This document shows, one piece after another, positions 9,105-17,367 of a stretch of DNA of 64,000 nucleotides (positions are counted from its first letter, which is position 1; the number at the start of each line of letters is the position of its first letter). Made by a program: the position numbers and the translations under genes. A model generated the notes under the pieces. It was not told where the DNA came from, did not search any database, and saw only the letters and a list, made by a program, of their open reading frames with translations. Source of the DNA: Bacillota bacterium (GTDB lineage Bacteria; Bacillota; Clostridia; DSM-8532); assembly GCA_023415825.1 (NCBI GenBank), contig JAEZJF010000009.1, forward strand, positions 62,001 through 126,000, written 5' to 3'.

Positions 9105-9133
9105 TAAACATTTTGTTTAGATATACTAAACAA
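9105..9133 (-). promoter_or_regulatory. Operator of the pot operon (overlapping inverted repeats)
   Basis: TTGTTTAG (9113-9120), 5-bp spacer, CTAAACAA (9126-9133) form a perfect 8-bp inverted repeat. TAAACA (9105-9110) and TGTTTA (9114-9119) form an overlapping second one. Three half-sites of a TGTTTA motif thus sit between the -10 element and the regulator start codon, the position expected of a repressor site. The likely ligand is the XRE-cupin protein encoded just downstream. Confidence 0.7.
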
Positions 9134-9145
9134 ATAAAACAATTT

Positions 9146-9175
9146 ATTATAAACACAGTCTAAAGGTGTTGTCAA
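9146..9175 (-). promoter_or_regulatory. SigmaA-type promoter of the regulator-potABCD operon
   Basis: Read on the minus strand, consensus TTGACA (9175-9170), an 18-bp spacer and consensus TATAAT (9151-9146). All 12 positions match. The predicted start falls close to the operator at 9105-9133. Confidence 0.82.
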
Positions 9176-9202
9176 TTAAAAAAAATGGAGAAAAAAGAAG
9201 CA

Positions 9203-9228
9203 ATAAAAAAGGCTACCGGCGGGCAGCC
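9203..9228 (-). terminator. Rho-independent terminator after the SIS isomerase gene
   Basis: On the minus strand, GGCTGCC / GGTAGCC (one G-T pair, 4-base loop CGCC) followed by six T. It closes the sugar operon that ends at 9250 and separates it from the pot promoter. Confidence 0.8.
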
Positions 9229-9249
9229 AATAGCCGAATTCTTATCCGA

Positions 9250-9864
9250 TTATTTTTCATTTTCCCTGAGAACTCCAAGGGAGCCTCCCGGATGACGCAA
9301 AACATATTCCTGTGGCGTCAAACCTCTATGGCTTTGTAAAATGATGCTTAATCCCTGTAAAGCCAGCATTTCGGCTATTATGGACGTTCTCGGAGCACGA
9401 TTAAGTGGTCCCCCCTCCTGGCTTACCCCTGCATATATATGTGCATCGGCCATTTTTGCAAGCCATGAATCGGGATTTCCTGTGACAGCAATAATCTTGC
9501 ATCCGTTATTCTTAATGGCAGTGGCAGTTGCTTTAAGTTCAGCCGTTTCACCACTGTTGGATATACAAATAACCACATCGCCGGCAACCAATTGTCCGCA
9601 AGATCCATGAACGGCTTCGGTACCGTGGAGTACATAAGTCGGTGTTCCTGTAGATGAAATTAATGATGCTATATAGCCGGCCACATACGAAGGTTTTCCA
9701 ATACCGGAAAGATGAAGTCTTCCACCATTCTCCTGACTTTCAAGAATTATATTAACCGGCTTAACATATTGCTCCCATTGTATGGTTTCTGCGTATGTAT
9801 TAACTTCAGTCTTTGCCGCAATAATAAATTTGTTTAAATCTTCTCTGGCTTCTTTTTTTATCAT
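9250..9864 (-). CDS. SIS-domain sugar-phosphate isomerase (KdsD/GutQ-like, no CBS domains)
   Basis: 204-aa single SIS domain. Visible are the sugar-phosphate loop ISNSGETAEL (about residues 103-112), SGIGKPSYVA (54-63), and the family motif RHPGGSLG near the C-terminus. That motif is typical of arabinose-5-phosphate isomerases (KdsD, GutQ, KpsF), which interconvert D-arabinose-5-P and D-ribulose-5-P. Those enzymes usually have about 320 residues with two CBS domains; here the CBS part is absent. The start overlaps the ribokinase stop (ATGA). Together the two genes can phosphorylate a pentose at C5 and isomerise it, giving entry into the pentose phosphate pathway. The substrate remains an inference; a 6-phospho-3-hexuloisomerase role is the main alternative. 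Confidence 0.78.
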   Translation of the reverse strand: MIKKEAREDLNKFIIAAKTEVNTYAETIQWEQYVKPVNIILESQENGGRLHLSGIGKPSYVAGYIASLISSTGTPTYVLHGTEAVHGSCGQLVAGDVVICISNSGETAELKATATAIKNNGCKIIAVTGNPDSWLAKMADAHIYAGVSQEGGPLNRAPRTSIIAEMLALQGLSIILQSHRGLTPQEYVLRHPGGSLGVLRENEK

Positions 9865-10880
9865 TTCTGTGCCTCCGTACTGTTATTTAAAGCTTCCATA
9901 AGCTTAAGGTCAAAGCCTGTAAAACTCTCACGCTTCATTAAAGCCAATACTTCATCCAGGGTTGGTAAAGAAGGTTGGGCACCCATTCTGGATACTGTCA
10001 AGGTAGCTGTATAGTTGGCAAACTCCAGAGCTTGGGTATGGTTAAGCCCGGCGCACAAAGCAGTGGTAAATGCACCAATAAAGGAATCCCCTGCTGCCGT
10101 AGGGTCTTTGACCTCCACTACATCCACGCAGGGACGAATTACTATTTCCTCCTCATTAGCTACTACCGCCCCGCTGCTGCCCAATGTGATAATGACATTC
10201 TTAACACCTTTTTTCATAAGACTTTCAACAGAAGCTTTCACATCTTCCATATTTACTTCTTTTCCTTGCTTCCTTATGGTTACACCTGTCAGATCGGCTG
10301 CTTCATGCTCATTTGGAGAGATATATGTAAGGCAGGAAAGCAACTCCGGTTTTAATGGAGCAGATGGTGCGGAGTTGAGCATTACTGGAACACCCTTGTC
10401 AAAAGCATATCTGGCTGCAATTTCATTAATCTCCATGGGGATTTCAAGTTGAAGTACCACCATGTCATATTTGCTTATGGTATCCTTAAGAAAAGCTATG
10501 TCTTGGGGCTTGATAGCCATGTTTGCCCCTGGAGCAACAATGATTCTGTTTTTGGTCTTCTGCCCCTCGGCTACTTCAAGGATGATATTTCCTACAGCGG
10601 AAGAATTGTCTTTGTCAACTTCAATATGAGTAGTATCTATACCTGCGGAATTTAATGAGGCTACCATCTCTTTTCCAAATAAGTCATTACCAACTCTGCC
10701 AACCATGGTCACATCCGCCCCCAAACGAGCCATCTGGACGGCTTGATTAGCCCCCTTGCCTCCAGAAGCGGTGCTAAAGTTTATTCCCAAAACTGTTTCA
10801 CCGGAATTTGGAAAAATCTCAGTGCTGACAGTTAAATCCATAACCAGGCTACCTACAATGAGTATTTTTGGTCTTTTCAA
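9861..10880 (-). CDS. Ribokinase-like PfkB-family carbohydrate kinase
   Basis: 339-aa PfkB kinase. The first signature is GGKGANQAVQMARLGA (about residues 40-55), including the GGKGANQA sugar-binding motif shared with ribokinases. The second signature is DPTAAGDSFIGAF with the catalytic Asp in AAGDS (about 254). The start is TTG 10880, 10 bases after GGAGG. It is encoded after the two permeases and overlaps the isomerase gene, so it should phosphorylate the sugar imported by this transporter. Ribokinases accept ribose and, less well, D-arabinose; the KdsD-like partner makes D-arabinose a reasonable candidate. Confidence 0.85.
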   Translation of the reverse strand: MKRPKILIVGSLVMDLTVSTEIFPNSGETVLGINFSTASGGKGANQAVQMARLGADVTMVGRVGNDLFGKEMVASLNSAGIDTTHIEVDKDNSSAVGNIILEVAEGQKTKNRIIVAPGANMAIKPQDIAFLKDTISKYDMVVLQLEIPMEINEIAARYAFDKGVPVMLNSAPSAPLKPELLSCLTYISPNEHEAADLTGVTIRKQGKEVNMEDVKASVESLMKKGVKNVIITLGSSGAVVANEEEIVIRPCVDVVEVKDPTAAGDSFIGAFTTALCAGLNHTQALEFANYTATLTVSRMGAQPSLPTLDEVLALMKRESFTGFDLKLMEALNNSTEAQK

Positions 10881-10946
10881 GCTAAATACACCTCCGCATT
10901 TTACTAAAGACTGCGATAGACTTTTTCTGAACGATGCAGACAGTCA

Positions 10947-11804
10947 TTACTTGAGGCCTGTAGTCGCAATATTTTCCACTATATGTTTTTGGAAAATCAA
11001 ATATATGATCAAAATAGGAACAATAGAAAGGGTTACTCCAGCATACAGGGTTCCGTAATCCGTCATATAAAGACCCATTGAAAGTCTTGTCAAAGACACC
11101 TGAAGAAGCATCTTTCCTTCATCATTAATAAAGGTAACAGGAACAATAAAGCTGTCCCATTGTTGAAGGAAAACAAGAAGCCCAAGAGTCAAAAGGGGCG
11201 TTTTCGCAAGGGGTAGGTAAATCTTTGAAAATATGCCGAAATGTCCGCATCCGTCCAAAATTGCGGCTTCATCCAATTCCTTTGGAACGTTGCTGAAAAA
11301 CTGCCTCATGAAGAATATGCCAAAGGGCGAGGCCAGAAACGGCAGGATCAAAGATAAAAAACTATCTGTTAATCCTAAATCAACAATAGTCAGATATAAG
11401 GAAATAATAAGAATTTCAATCGGCAGGACCAGCATTGAAATGAAAATCAAAAAGATAAGCTTCTTGCCCTTAAAGTTTATTCTTGCGAAGGAATAACCGG
11501 TAAGCGAATTGATAAACAAGCTTCCCACCGTTACGCTGGCGGCCACGACTATCGTATTTATTATGATTTGAATCATATTCAGCTGTTTAAACATTCTTTC
11601 AAAATTGCCAAGGGTAAATTTTTTCGGGAAAAAAGTTAGCCATGAAAGGTCTGTATACATTCCTATTTCAGCATTTGGACGAAAGGCATTGCCGAAAACC
11701 CATAAGAACGGCACAATGACCAGCAGTGCTACCAATACAAGGAAAATGTACATTATAAATCTAAGAACTAAACGCCTGGTCCTGACTGCAAGATTGTTGT
11801 TCAT
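10947..11804 (-). CDS. CUT1 sugar ABC permease, MalG type
   Basis: 285-aa permease with six hydrophobic segments. The EAA loop is EAAILDGCGHFGIFSKIYLPLAKTPL (about residues 187-212). It follows the MalF-type permease by 5 bp and is preceded by GAAGGAAGG. It forms the importer with the upstream permease and the lipoprotein at 12833-14143. No ATPase gene is present in the cluster, so a shared MsmX-like ATPase must be used, as is common for CUT1 systems of Firmicutes. Confidence 0.9.
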   Translation of the reverse strand: MNNNLAVRTRRLVLRFIMYIFLVLVALLVIVPFLWVFGNAFRPNAEIGMYTDLSWLTFFPKKFTLGNFERMFKQLNMIQIIINTIVVAASVTVGSLFINSLTGYSFARINFKGKKLIFLIFISMLVLPIEILIISLYLTIVDLGLTDSFLSLILPFLASPFGIFFMRQFFSNVPKELDEAAILDGCGHFGIFSKIYLPLAKTPLLTLGLLVFLQQWDSFIVPVTFINDEGKMLLQVSLTRLSMGLYMTDYGTLYAGVTLSIVPILIIYLIFQKHIVENIATTGLK

Positions 11805-11809
11805 CTTTC

Positions 11810-12715
11810 CTACCTTCCTTCATCATTCAGTTTTCCATCTACTTTAAACTGCAAAATTGTAATCATAATAATCACCACGAAAAGCACAGTAGACATTGCA
11901 GCTGCAGGTCCTACCTGCTGTAAGCGGAAAGCCTGCCTCCAGATGTAATGGACTGTGGTATCGGTGGAGCCCAGAGGACCTCCGGCAGTCATTGTAAAAG
12001 ACGGAATAAAAAGCTTGATAGCATCCATGGTCGTTATAATGATCACGAAAAGAGTTACTTTTCTAAGCATTGGAACTGTAATGTAGAAAAATCTCTCAAC
12101 CTGGTTTGCACCATCAATACGGCTTGCTTCCTGGATTTCCTGGGGTATATCCTGAAGGCCGCTTATAAATATGACCATAAAATAGCCCCACGATTTCCAT
12201 ATACATGTTATTGCCACTGCAATGAGGGCCTGGCTTTTAGATGAAAGAAATTGGAAGGGCCCAAGGTTCAATATTCCCAGGATCGAATTTGCCAGGCCAA
12301 ATGTGGGATTATAAATCTGCTTCCACATAATAGCCACGGCAACAAACGATGTTATTGCAGGTATGAAATATAGGGTTCTAAAAATCTTCATCGCCGCTAA
12401 TTTCTGGTTTACGAACACCGCCATTATCATGGCAATGATGGTCTGTACGGGTACAATAAACAAAGCGAGCTTGAATGTTACCACCAGCGAGCCAATAAAA
12501 TCTTCATTGTCAAGCAGGGCCTTGAAGTTTGTCAACCCGATGAAATTGCCGCGTCCGGACATCAGGTTGTAATCTGTATATGCAAGGCCAAAAAGCTGAA
12601 CTGCAGGATAGATAAAAAATATGCCTATTATTAAAAGTGCCGGAAGAATAAACATGTAGCCCTGGAGATTATCGGCAATTGTCTTTTTAATTTGATAATT
12701 CTTTGCCTTAGACAT
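11810..12715 (-). CDS. CUT1 sugar ABC permease, MalF type
   Basis: 301-aa permease with about six transmembrane segments. The EAA loop EASRIDGANQVERFFYITVPMLRKV (about residues 206-230) is clear. ATG 12715 is chosen because GGAG lies 7 bases upstream; a TTG at 12736 would place that ribosome site inside the gene. A hairpin separates it from the binding-protein gene upstream, which probably lets the binding protein be made in excess. Confidence 0.9.
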   Translation of the reverse strand: MSKAKNYQIKKTIADNLQGYMFILPALLIIGIFFIYPAVQLFGLAYTDYNLMSGRGNFIGLTNFKALLDNEDFIGSLVVTFKLALFIVPVQTIIAMIMAVFVNQKLAAMKIFRTLYFIPAITSFVAVAIMWKQIYNPTFGLANSILGILNLGPFQFLSSKSQALIAVAITCIWKSWGYFMVIFISGLQDIPQEIQEASRIDGANQVERFFYITVPMLRKVTLFVIIITTMDAIKLFIPSFTMTAGGPLGSTDTTVHYIWRQAFRLQQVGPAAAMSTVLFVVIIMITILQFKVDGKLNDEGR

Positions 12716-12760
12716 TTGATCACTCCAATATGACAAAATATGATGTTACCAGGTTATATA

Positions 12761-12797
12761 CAAATGAGAATACCAATTAGATTAGCATTCTCATTTG
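12761..12797 (-). other. Intercistronic hairpin between binding protein and permease genes
   Basis: Perfect 11-bp inverted repeat CAAATGAGAAT / ATTCTCATTTG with a 15-base loop in the gap between 12715 and 12833. There is no T-run, so it is more likely an mRNA-stabilising or processing hairpin than a terminator. Similar elements between binding-protein and permease genes raise the relative level of the binding protein. Confidence 0.6.
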
Positions 12798-12832
12798 CAA
12801 TACTAAAGCCCGAATATTATGCTATGTTGTTC

Positions 12833-14143
12833 TTATTTTACAGCAGCCAAGGCCTCGTTCATTTTCTTTGTAGCCTTTTCTACAGCAGCATCAACATTTT
12901 CACCAAATGCTACTTCCATGAAGCAATCCATCAGCGCTTCTGAAACCTGTGGATAAGCGGGAGTTACAGGCCTCGCCTTTGCTGTTGCGACGAGCTGTTC
13001 ATTGATGATATCAAATGGATATTCCTTATATGCAGGATCTGCCGCCAAAATAGACTTTCTTGCAGGGAGGTTCCCGGTGTTTGTGCACCAAACAGCCTGG
13101 CCTTCCTTGTTGGTGATAGCGTTAAGTGCTTTGTAAGCGTTATCTTTGTTAGCCGAAGCTTTTGCTATTGCTATGTTCCAGCTACCGGCACCAGAAGCGC
13201 CTCTTGCATCCTGGGGCAGAGGTGTTGCACCCCATTTAACATCCGGGAAGTCCCTCTTCCAGTTTCCTATACACCAAGGGCCATTTGTCCACATAACAAC
13301 CTTTCCGGTCTCAAATGCGTTTACAATGTCCTCAGTTGTAGCATAACCATTCTTGAAAAGGTCTGCATAGAATTGGATACCCCTCTTGGACTCTGCACTG
13401 TCAAAGTATCCCGTGGCGGTTTTACCGTCAGGAGAGATAACTTCTCCGCCAGCCATCCACAGCCACAGCATCTGAGTATATGTCTGTCCCTCGTTCTTGT
13501 TTGCAAGGGAGAACATCTGAGGCTGAATAGCATATCTTTGACCCGGGATGGAAACTTTCTTGCATACTTCGGCAAGTTCTTCAAATGTCCATGCATCCTC
13601 AACCTTTGTAGGAGCAACGATTCCCAGGTCATCAAAAACTGTCTTGTTGTAGAATAATACGGTGTTTGATTCGTTAAGAGGTGCCGCCCATATTTTATCG
13701 TTCCATACCATAGCTGATTGAGCGGATCCTACAAGATCCTCAAAATCAGCTTTGTCCCAATAAGTATCAAGCGGTTCCAAAACATCGCTTGCAGCGTAGC
13801 TGGCAATGTTTGGACCATCCATCAGGATCAGGTCTGTAGAATTTCCTGCACCGAATGCCATTTTGATCTTGTTTTCATATTCGTTTTGCGGGTATTCAAT
13901 GATGTCTAGTTCAAAATCAAGGTTTGCTGTTTTGAAAGCTGCAATCAACGCATCCTTGGGTTGATCGGGAAAGGACGCCAGGGTAACCTTTTTGGTACCT
14001 CCGGAAGGTTCGCTGGAAGCGGGAGTCTGTGAAGCGGCATCAGGTGTTTTTGACGGCGGCGTTCCTGCTTGCTGTGCATTTCCGCAGCCTGCGGCGGAGA
14101 AAACAAGTAGTCCGGATAAAACCAAAGCAATTAGTTTTTTCAT
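12833..14143 (-). CDS. Sugar-binding lipoprotein of CUT1 transporter (SBP family 1)
   Basis: 436-aa extracellular solute-binding protein. The signal peptide ends in the lipobox SAAGC (Cys about residue 20), followed by a Pro/Ser/Thr-rich linker to about residue 48. The mature domain opens with VTLASFPDQP and contains ADLILMDGPN-type and NGPWCIGNWK segments common in SBP_bac_1 proteins. It is a close paralogue of the protein at 17368-18687, with long shared blocks such as TDLILMD, PLNES and RPVTPAYP. Because it leads directly into the permease genes it should be the delivery protein of the transporter. Confidence 0.9.
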   Translation of the reverse strand: MKKLIALVLSGLLVFSAAGCGNAQQAGTPPSKTPDAASQTPASSEPSGGTKKVTLASFPDQPKDALIAAFKTANLDFELDIIEYPQNEYENKIKMAFGAGNSTDLILMDGPNIASYAASDVLEPLDTYWDKADFEDLVGSAQSAMVWNDKIWAAPLNESNTVLFYNKTVFDDLGIVAPTKVEDAWTFEELAEVCKKVSIPGQRYAIQPQMFSLANKNEGQTYTQMLWLWMAGGEVISPDGKTATGYFDSAESKRGIQFYADLFKNGYATTEDIVNAFETGKVVMWTNGPWCIGNWKRDFPDVKWGATPLPQDARGASGAGSWNIAIAKASANKDNAYKALNAITNKEGQAVWCTNTGNLPARKSILAADPAYKEYPFDIINEQLVATAKARPVTPAYPQVSEALMDCFMEVAFGENVDAAVEKATKKMNEALAAVK

Positions 14144-14279
14144 GAATACATCCCCCTCAGTTATTTGGATTTTTCCATAAACTAATTGTAATGCCTCCGC
14201 CTTAATATTGGTTTTTACGATCTTTGGATAACTTTATAAAAATATTGGCTATACAGACATGATAAATAGGAGCAGCCTT

Positions 14280-15548
14280 TTATTCGAGCTGTTCCCGATA
14301 GCTTGTGGGGCTTAATCCGGTAGCTTTTTTAAAAAGGGTGCTGAAGTATCCCTGTTCTTTTATACCTATTCTATAAGCCACTTCATAAAGCTTCAGGGAT
14401 TTGTCCCTTAAAAGCTCCTTTGCCATATTAATTCGTTTTTCACGGACATATTCGCTGAATGTTACTCCCACCTCACGCTTAAACAGGTCAGACAGGTACC
14501 AGACATTAAGATAGACGGCCTCGGCAACCTCTTTCAGGGAAATATCGTTCTGGAAGTTGCTTTCAATGTATTCCAACGCTTCAGAAACAGATTTTGAAAA
14601 TGCAGTCTGGGGCATTTCATAAATAAGATCCTGGAAATATAAAAATGAACTATCCTCTTTTACTGCCTTGTCCAGAGCGTAACAAGCCTGATTATAGCAG
14701 TCGAACAGCTCCTCTATCTCATATTTTGCCTCGCTGCCTCCAATATAAAGCTTTACCTCCAGCTTTTCCATTATAATATTGGATGCCCGGACGCACAGGT
14801 CGTGCATCAAATCCTGCCAGTTATCTTCCAGACCGGCAGTTTCTGCAACTGCAATAAAATTATGTATGCTTTCTGTTAAAAGAATTGTCTTCCCGGCTTC
14901 TCCCAATATTTCAGTAAATACATTTTTTATACAGAAATCAAGCAGCAAAATATCATCAGTGCTTGTGCCAAAGCTTTTGTTCAGAGATTTATAATTAATA
15001 TTAAACACAGTAAACCTTTTAAACTCTATTTCATATTCTTTAAGCTTTTCAAAAATATTCACGCTTACAGGGAGCAGACCCTTCATAATATCACGGAAAA
15101 ATTTTTCGCGCAGTAAAGCTTTATTTTCATTAATCTTTTTGACTAAACTGTTTTGAAAATTCTGCTTATCATTCCTGTCCTTCAAATACCGTTCCGCCCT
15201 GGTTAGACAATCAATTATATCGTTATATCGAGTCGGCTTTAAAAGATAATCAAATATATTGAGCTTAATCGCCTTTTGGGCATAATCGAACTCGGCATAG
15301 CCGGTAAGTAATATGACCAATATATCCGGGTTACTCTCTCTTATCTTTTCAGCCAGTTCTATGCCGGAAACATTATACATTCTGATATCGGTAATAACAA
15401 CATCCGGACAAAGCTCTTTTATTACAGGTATGGCCTCTTCCCCGCTGCCGCACTCGGCGACAATTTCCCAGTCTGGATTGGACCGTTTAATTATGGTACT
15501 TATACCGCGAAGTACAATTCCTTCGTCATCAACCAGCACTATTTTCAT
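14280..15548 (-). CDS. YesN-type response regulator (receiver + AraC HTH)
   Basis: 422-aa regulator. The receiver domain occupies about residues 1-120, with the acidic pair DDE (7-9), phospho-acceptor Asp54 in VVITDIRM and the Lys in YLLKPTRY. A central helical region follows, and a C-terminal AraC-type double helix-turn-helix (about 320-420). ATG 15548 is chosen because AAGGAGG lies 7-8 bases upstream; it overlaps the end of the histidine kinase gene by 20 bp. It should activate the downstream sugar transporter operon, and possibly the glycosidase genes to its right, in response to the partner kinase. Confidence 0.9.
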   Translation of the reverse strand: MKIVLVDDEGIVLRGISTIIKRSNPDWEIVAECGSGEEAIPVIKELCPDVVITDIRMYNVSGIELAEKIRESNPDILVILLTGYAEFDYAQKAIKLNIFDYLLKPTRYNDIIDCLTRAERYLKDRNDKQNFQNSLVKKINENKALLREKFFRDIMKGLLPVSVNIFEKLKEYEIEFKRFTVFNINYKSLNKSFGTSTDDILLLDFCIKNVFTEILGEAGKTILLTESIHNFIAVAETAGLEDNWQDLMHDLCVRASNIIMEKLEVKLYIGGSEAKYEIEELFDCYNQACYALDKAVKEDSSFLYFQDLIYEMPQTAFSKSVSEALEYIESNFQNDISLKEVAEAVYLNVWYLSDLFKREVGVTFSEYVREKRINMAKELLRDKSLKLYEVAYRIGIKEQGYFSTLFKKATGLSPTSYREQLE

Positions 15549-17346
15549 ATTGGTCCTCCTTATCCTTGTCATACAGAATCGGCAGTCGTATTTTTACACA
15601 AGTGCCTTTGTCAAGCACACTTTCGATTTGCAAGCCATACTTTTCTCCAAAGGAGATCTTTATCCTGCGGTTAACACCCGGGAGTCCAAAACCTGTATGA
15701 CCGCGACTCTCCTGAATGTTCCGCTCTTCCAGCAGGTTTACGACCTGATCACGGGACATTCCCTTACCATCATCTGTTACCTTAATCAGAAGGCTGTCTT
15801 CTTCAATAAATGCCTCTATGGCAATACTTAAAAGAGGCTTTTGAACATCCATCCCATGGAGTATGGCATTTTCCACAATAGGCTGAATGACCATCTTTGG
15901 TGTATACAGGCTTCTGATATTATCGGGTATGGAGATATACCAGGACAGCTTATTTTCAAACCTAGCTGTCTGAATTATTTTATAGTATTCCATCATTCGC
16001 ATCTCCCGGTCGAGAGATACGATGCTCCCATCCTTTGAAGAAATGCTGTATCTTAGTATCTCACTTAAGGAAACAACCAGTTCGCTGGCCTTGTCCTGGC
16101 CTTCCAGAACCAGCATCCAATATATCGTATCCAGTGTATTGTACATAAAATGAGGATTAATCTGGGCTTGAATAGCCTGAAGCTGGGCTTCTTTCTTGCT
16201 TAGCTGCTCCTCATAATTACATTTTATAAGCGTCTGCACTTCCTCTGTCATATGGTTATACAGCTTACTGAGGCGTCCAATTTCATCATTGGACTTAACC
16301 GTGACTCTGGAGCTCAGGTCACCATCCCTTACCTTCTCCATAGATCTGAACAGGTGTAAAAGGGGCTTAGTCAACTGTTTAGATAGAAAATATGAAGTGA
16401 GCAGCACCACTAAAATACCAACGAAACCTATAACCAGATTGGTGGCCTGGAGAATATCCTGCTCCCCTGCCACATCCCTTATAGAAAGTCTGGTTATTAC
16501 ACCCCAGTGGGTAATCTCCGATTTCTGAAAGGCAATAAGCTGTTTTTTTTCAATAAAATAACCGCCATCACCCATTTCATTAATTCTAACAAGAAGGTCC
16601 TGATCCATACGGGTTCCGATTACAGAAGGATTTTCTGATGATATAAAATAGCCATCGCTGTCAAATAGCTGAACAACACCGGAAGATCCTATTTCAACAT
16701 CCTCTATGATCTCCCTGAGCGCCCTCTCTTGAATATTTATTGAGACATAACCCAACTCCTCGCCAATCTTATAATCATATATTTTACGAACTGCTGAAAA
16801 AATGGTGGTATTCGTCGCATAATATTTGTCCACAAATTCAAATCGCGAGGGAATAAGGAGCAGCTCTCCCCTGGAATTCTTTATTTTTTCGCTTTCTTCA
16901 CGCTCAATTGAGAAGTCCATATATTCACCGGCAAAGTTATAGCTTACGCTGTAATAAGGTGTGTATATCTGGACTGAATTAATATTATCGTAGGCCAGTG
17001 TCAGCTTAGAAATCTCCCTGATCAGCTGCTGAGTATCCTCATATCCGATCTGATATTGTACGTTGGTATTCTTAGCTTCTTCATTATTACGGATTAATAT
17101 ATCCCGTATCTCTTCATTCGAAGTAATACTATTGGACATAATGCGTATCGTGTCTATGTATGTCTCTATCTTGCTGTTTGTTTGCTTAAGGTTCTGGATT
17201 ATGTAGTCATTTGCCTTTGACTCAATTACCTCGGAAATAAAAATATTGTAAGCTATTATCTGGCAAATAAATATTGCAATAATGAGCAGCGAATATGTCC
17301 ACGCTATTTTCTGCTGTATGCTCATGTCTCTGATTTTATTTTTCAT
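15529..17346 (-). CDS. YesM-type sensor histidine kinase
   Basis: 605-aa membrane sensor. It has an N-terminal transmembrane segment (about residues 12-33), a long extracellular sensor region (about 34-285, with a dCache-like length), a second transmembrane segment (about 300-320), a HAMP linker, then a His_kinase domain with the phospho-acceptor His in NPHFMYNTLD and an HATPase domain with VENAILHG and GFGLPGVNRR. This is the classic 5TM-less YesM family that senses sugars. The gene sits between a solute-binding lipoprotein (17368-18687) and its response regulator, suggesting the lipoprotein presents the sugar to the sensor domain. Confidence 0.9.
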   Translation of the reverse strand: MKNKIRDMSIQQKIAWTYSLLIIAIFICQIIAYNIFISEVIESKANDYIIQNLKQTNSKIETYIDTIRIMSNSITSNEEIRDILIRNNEEAKNTNVQYQIGYEDTQQLIREISKLTLAYDNINSVQIYTPYYSVSYNFAGEYMDFSIEREESEKIKNSRGELLLIPSRFEFVDKYYATNTTIFSAVRKIYDYKIGEELGYVSINIQERALREIIEDVEIGSSGVVQLFDSDGYFISSENPSVIGTRMDQDLLVRINEMGDGGYFIEKKQLIAFQKSEITHWGVITRLSIRDVAGEQDILQATNLVIGFVGILVVLLTSYFLSKQLTKPLLHLFRSMEKVRDGDLSSRVTVKSNDEIGRLSKLYNHMTEEVQTLIKCNYEEQLSKKEAQLQAIQAQINPHFMYNTLDTIYWMLVLEGQDKASELVVSLSEILRYSISSKDGSIVSLDREMRMMEYYKIIQTARFENKLSWYISIPDNIRSLYTPKMVIQPIVENAILHGMDVQKPLLSIAIEAFIEEDSLLIKVTDDGKGMSRDQVVNLLEERNIQESRGHTGFGLPGVNRRIKISFGEKYGLQIESVLDKGTCVKIRLPILYDKDKEDQYENSAG

Positions 17347-17367
17347 ATCTTCACATCCCCGTGGAGT

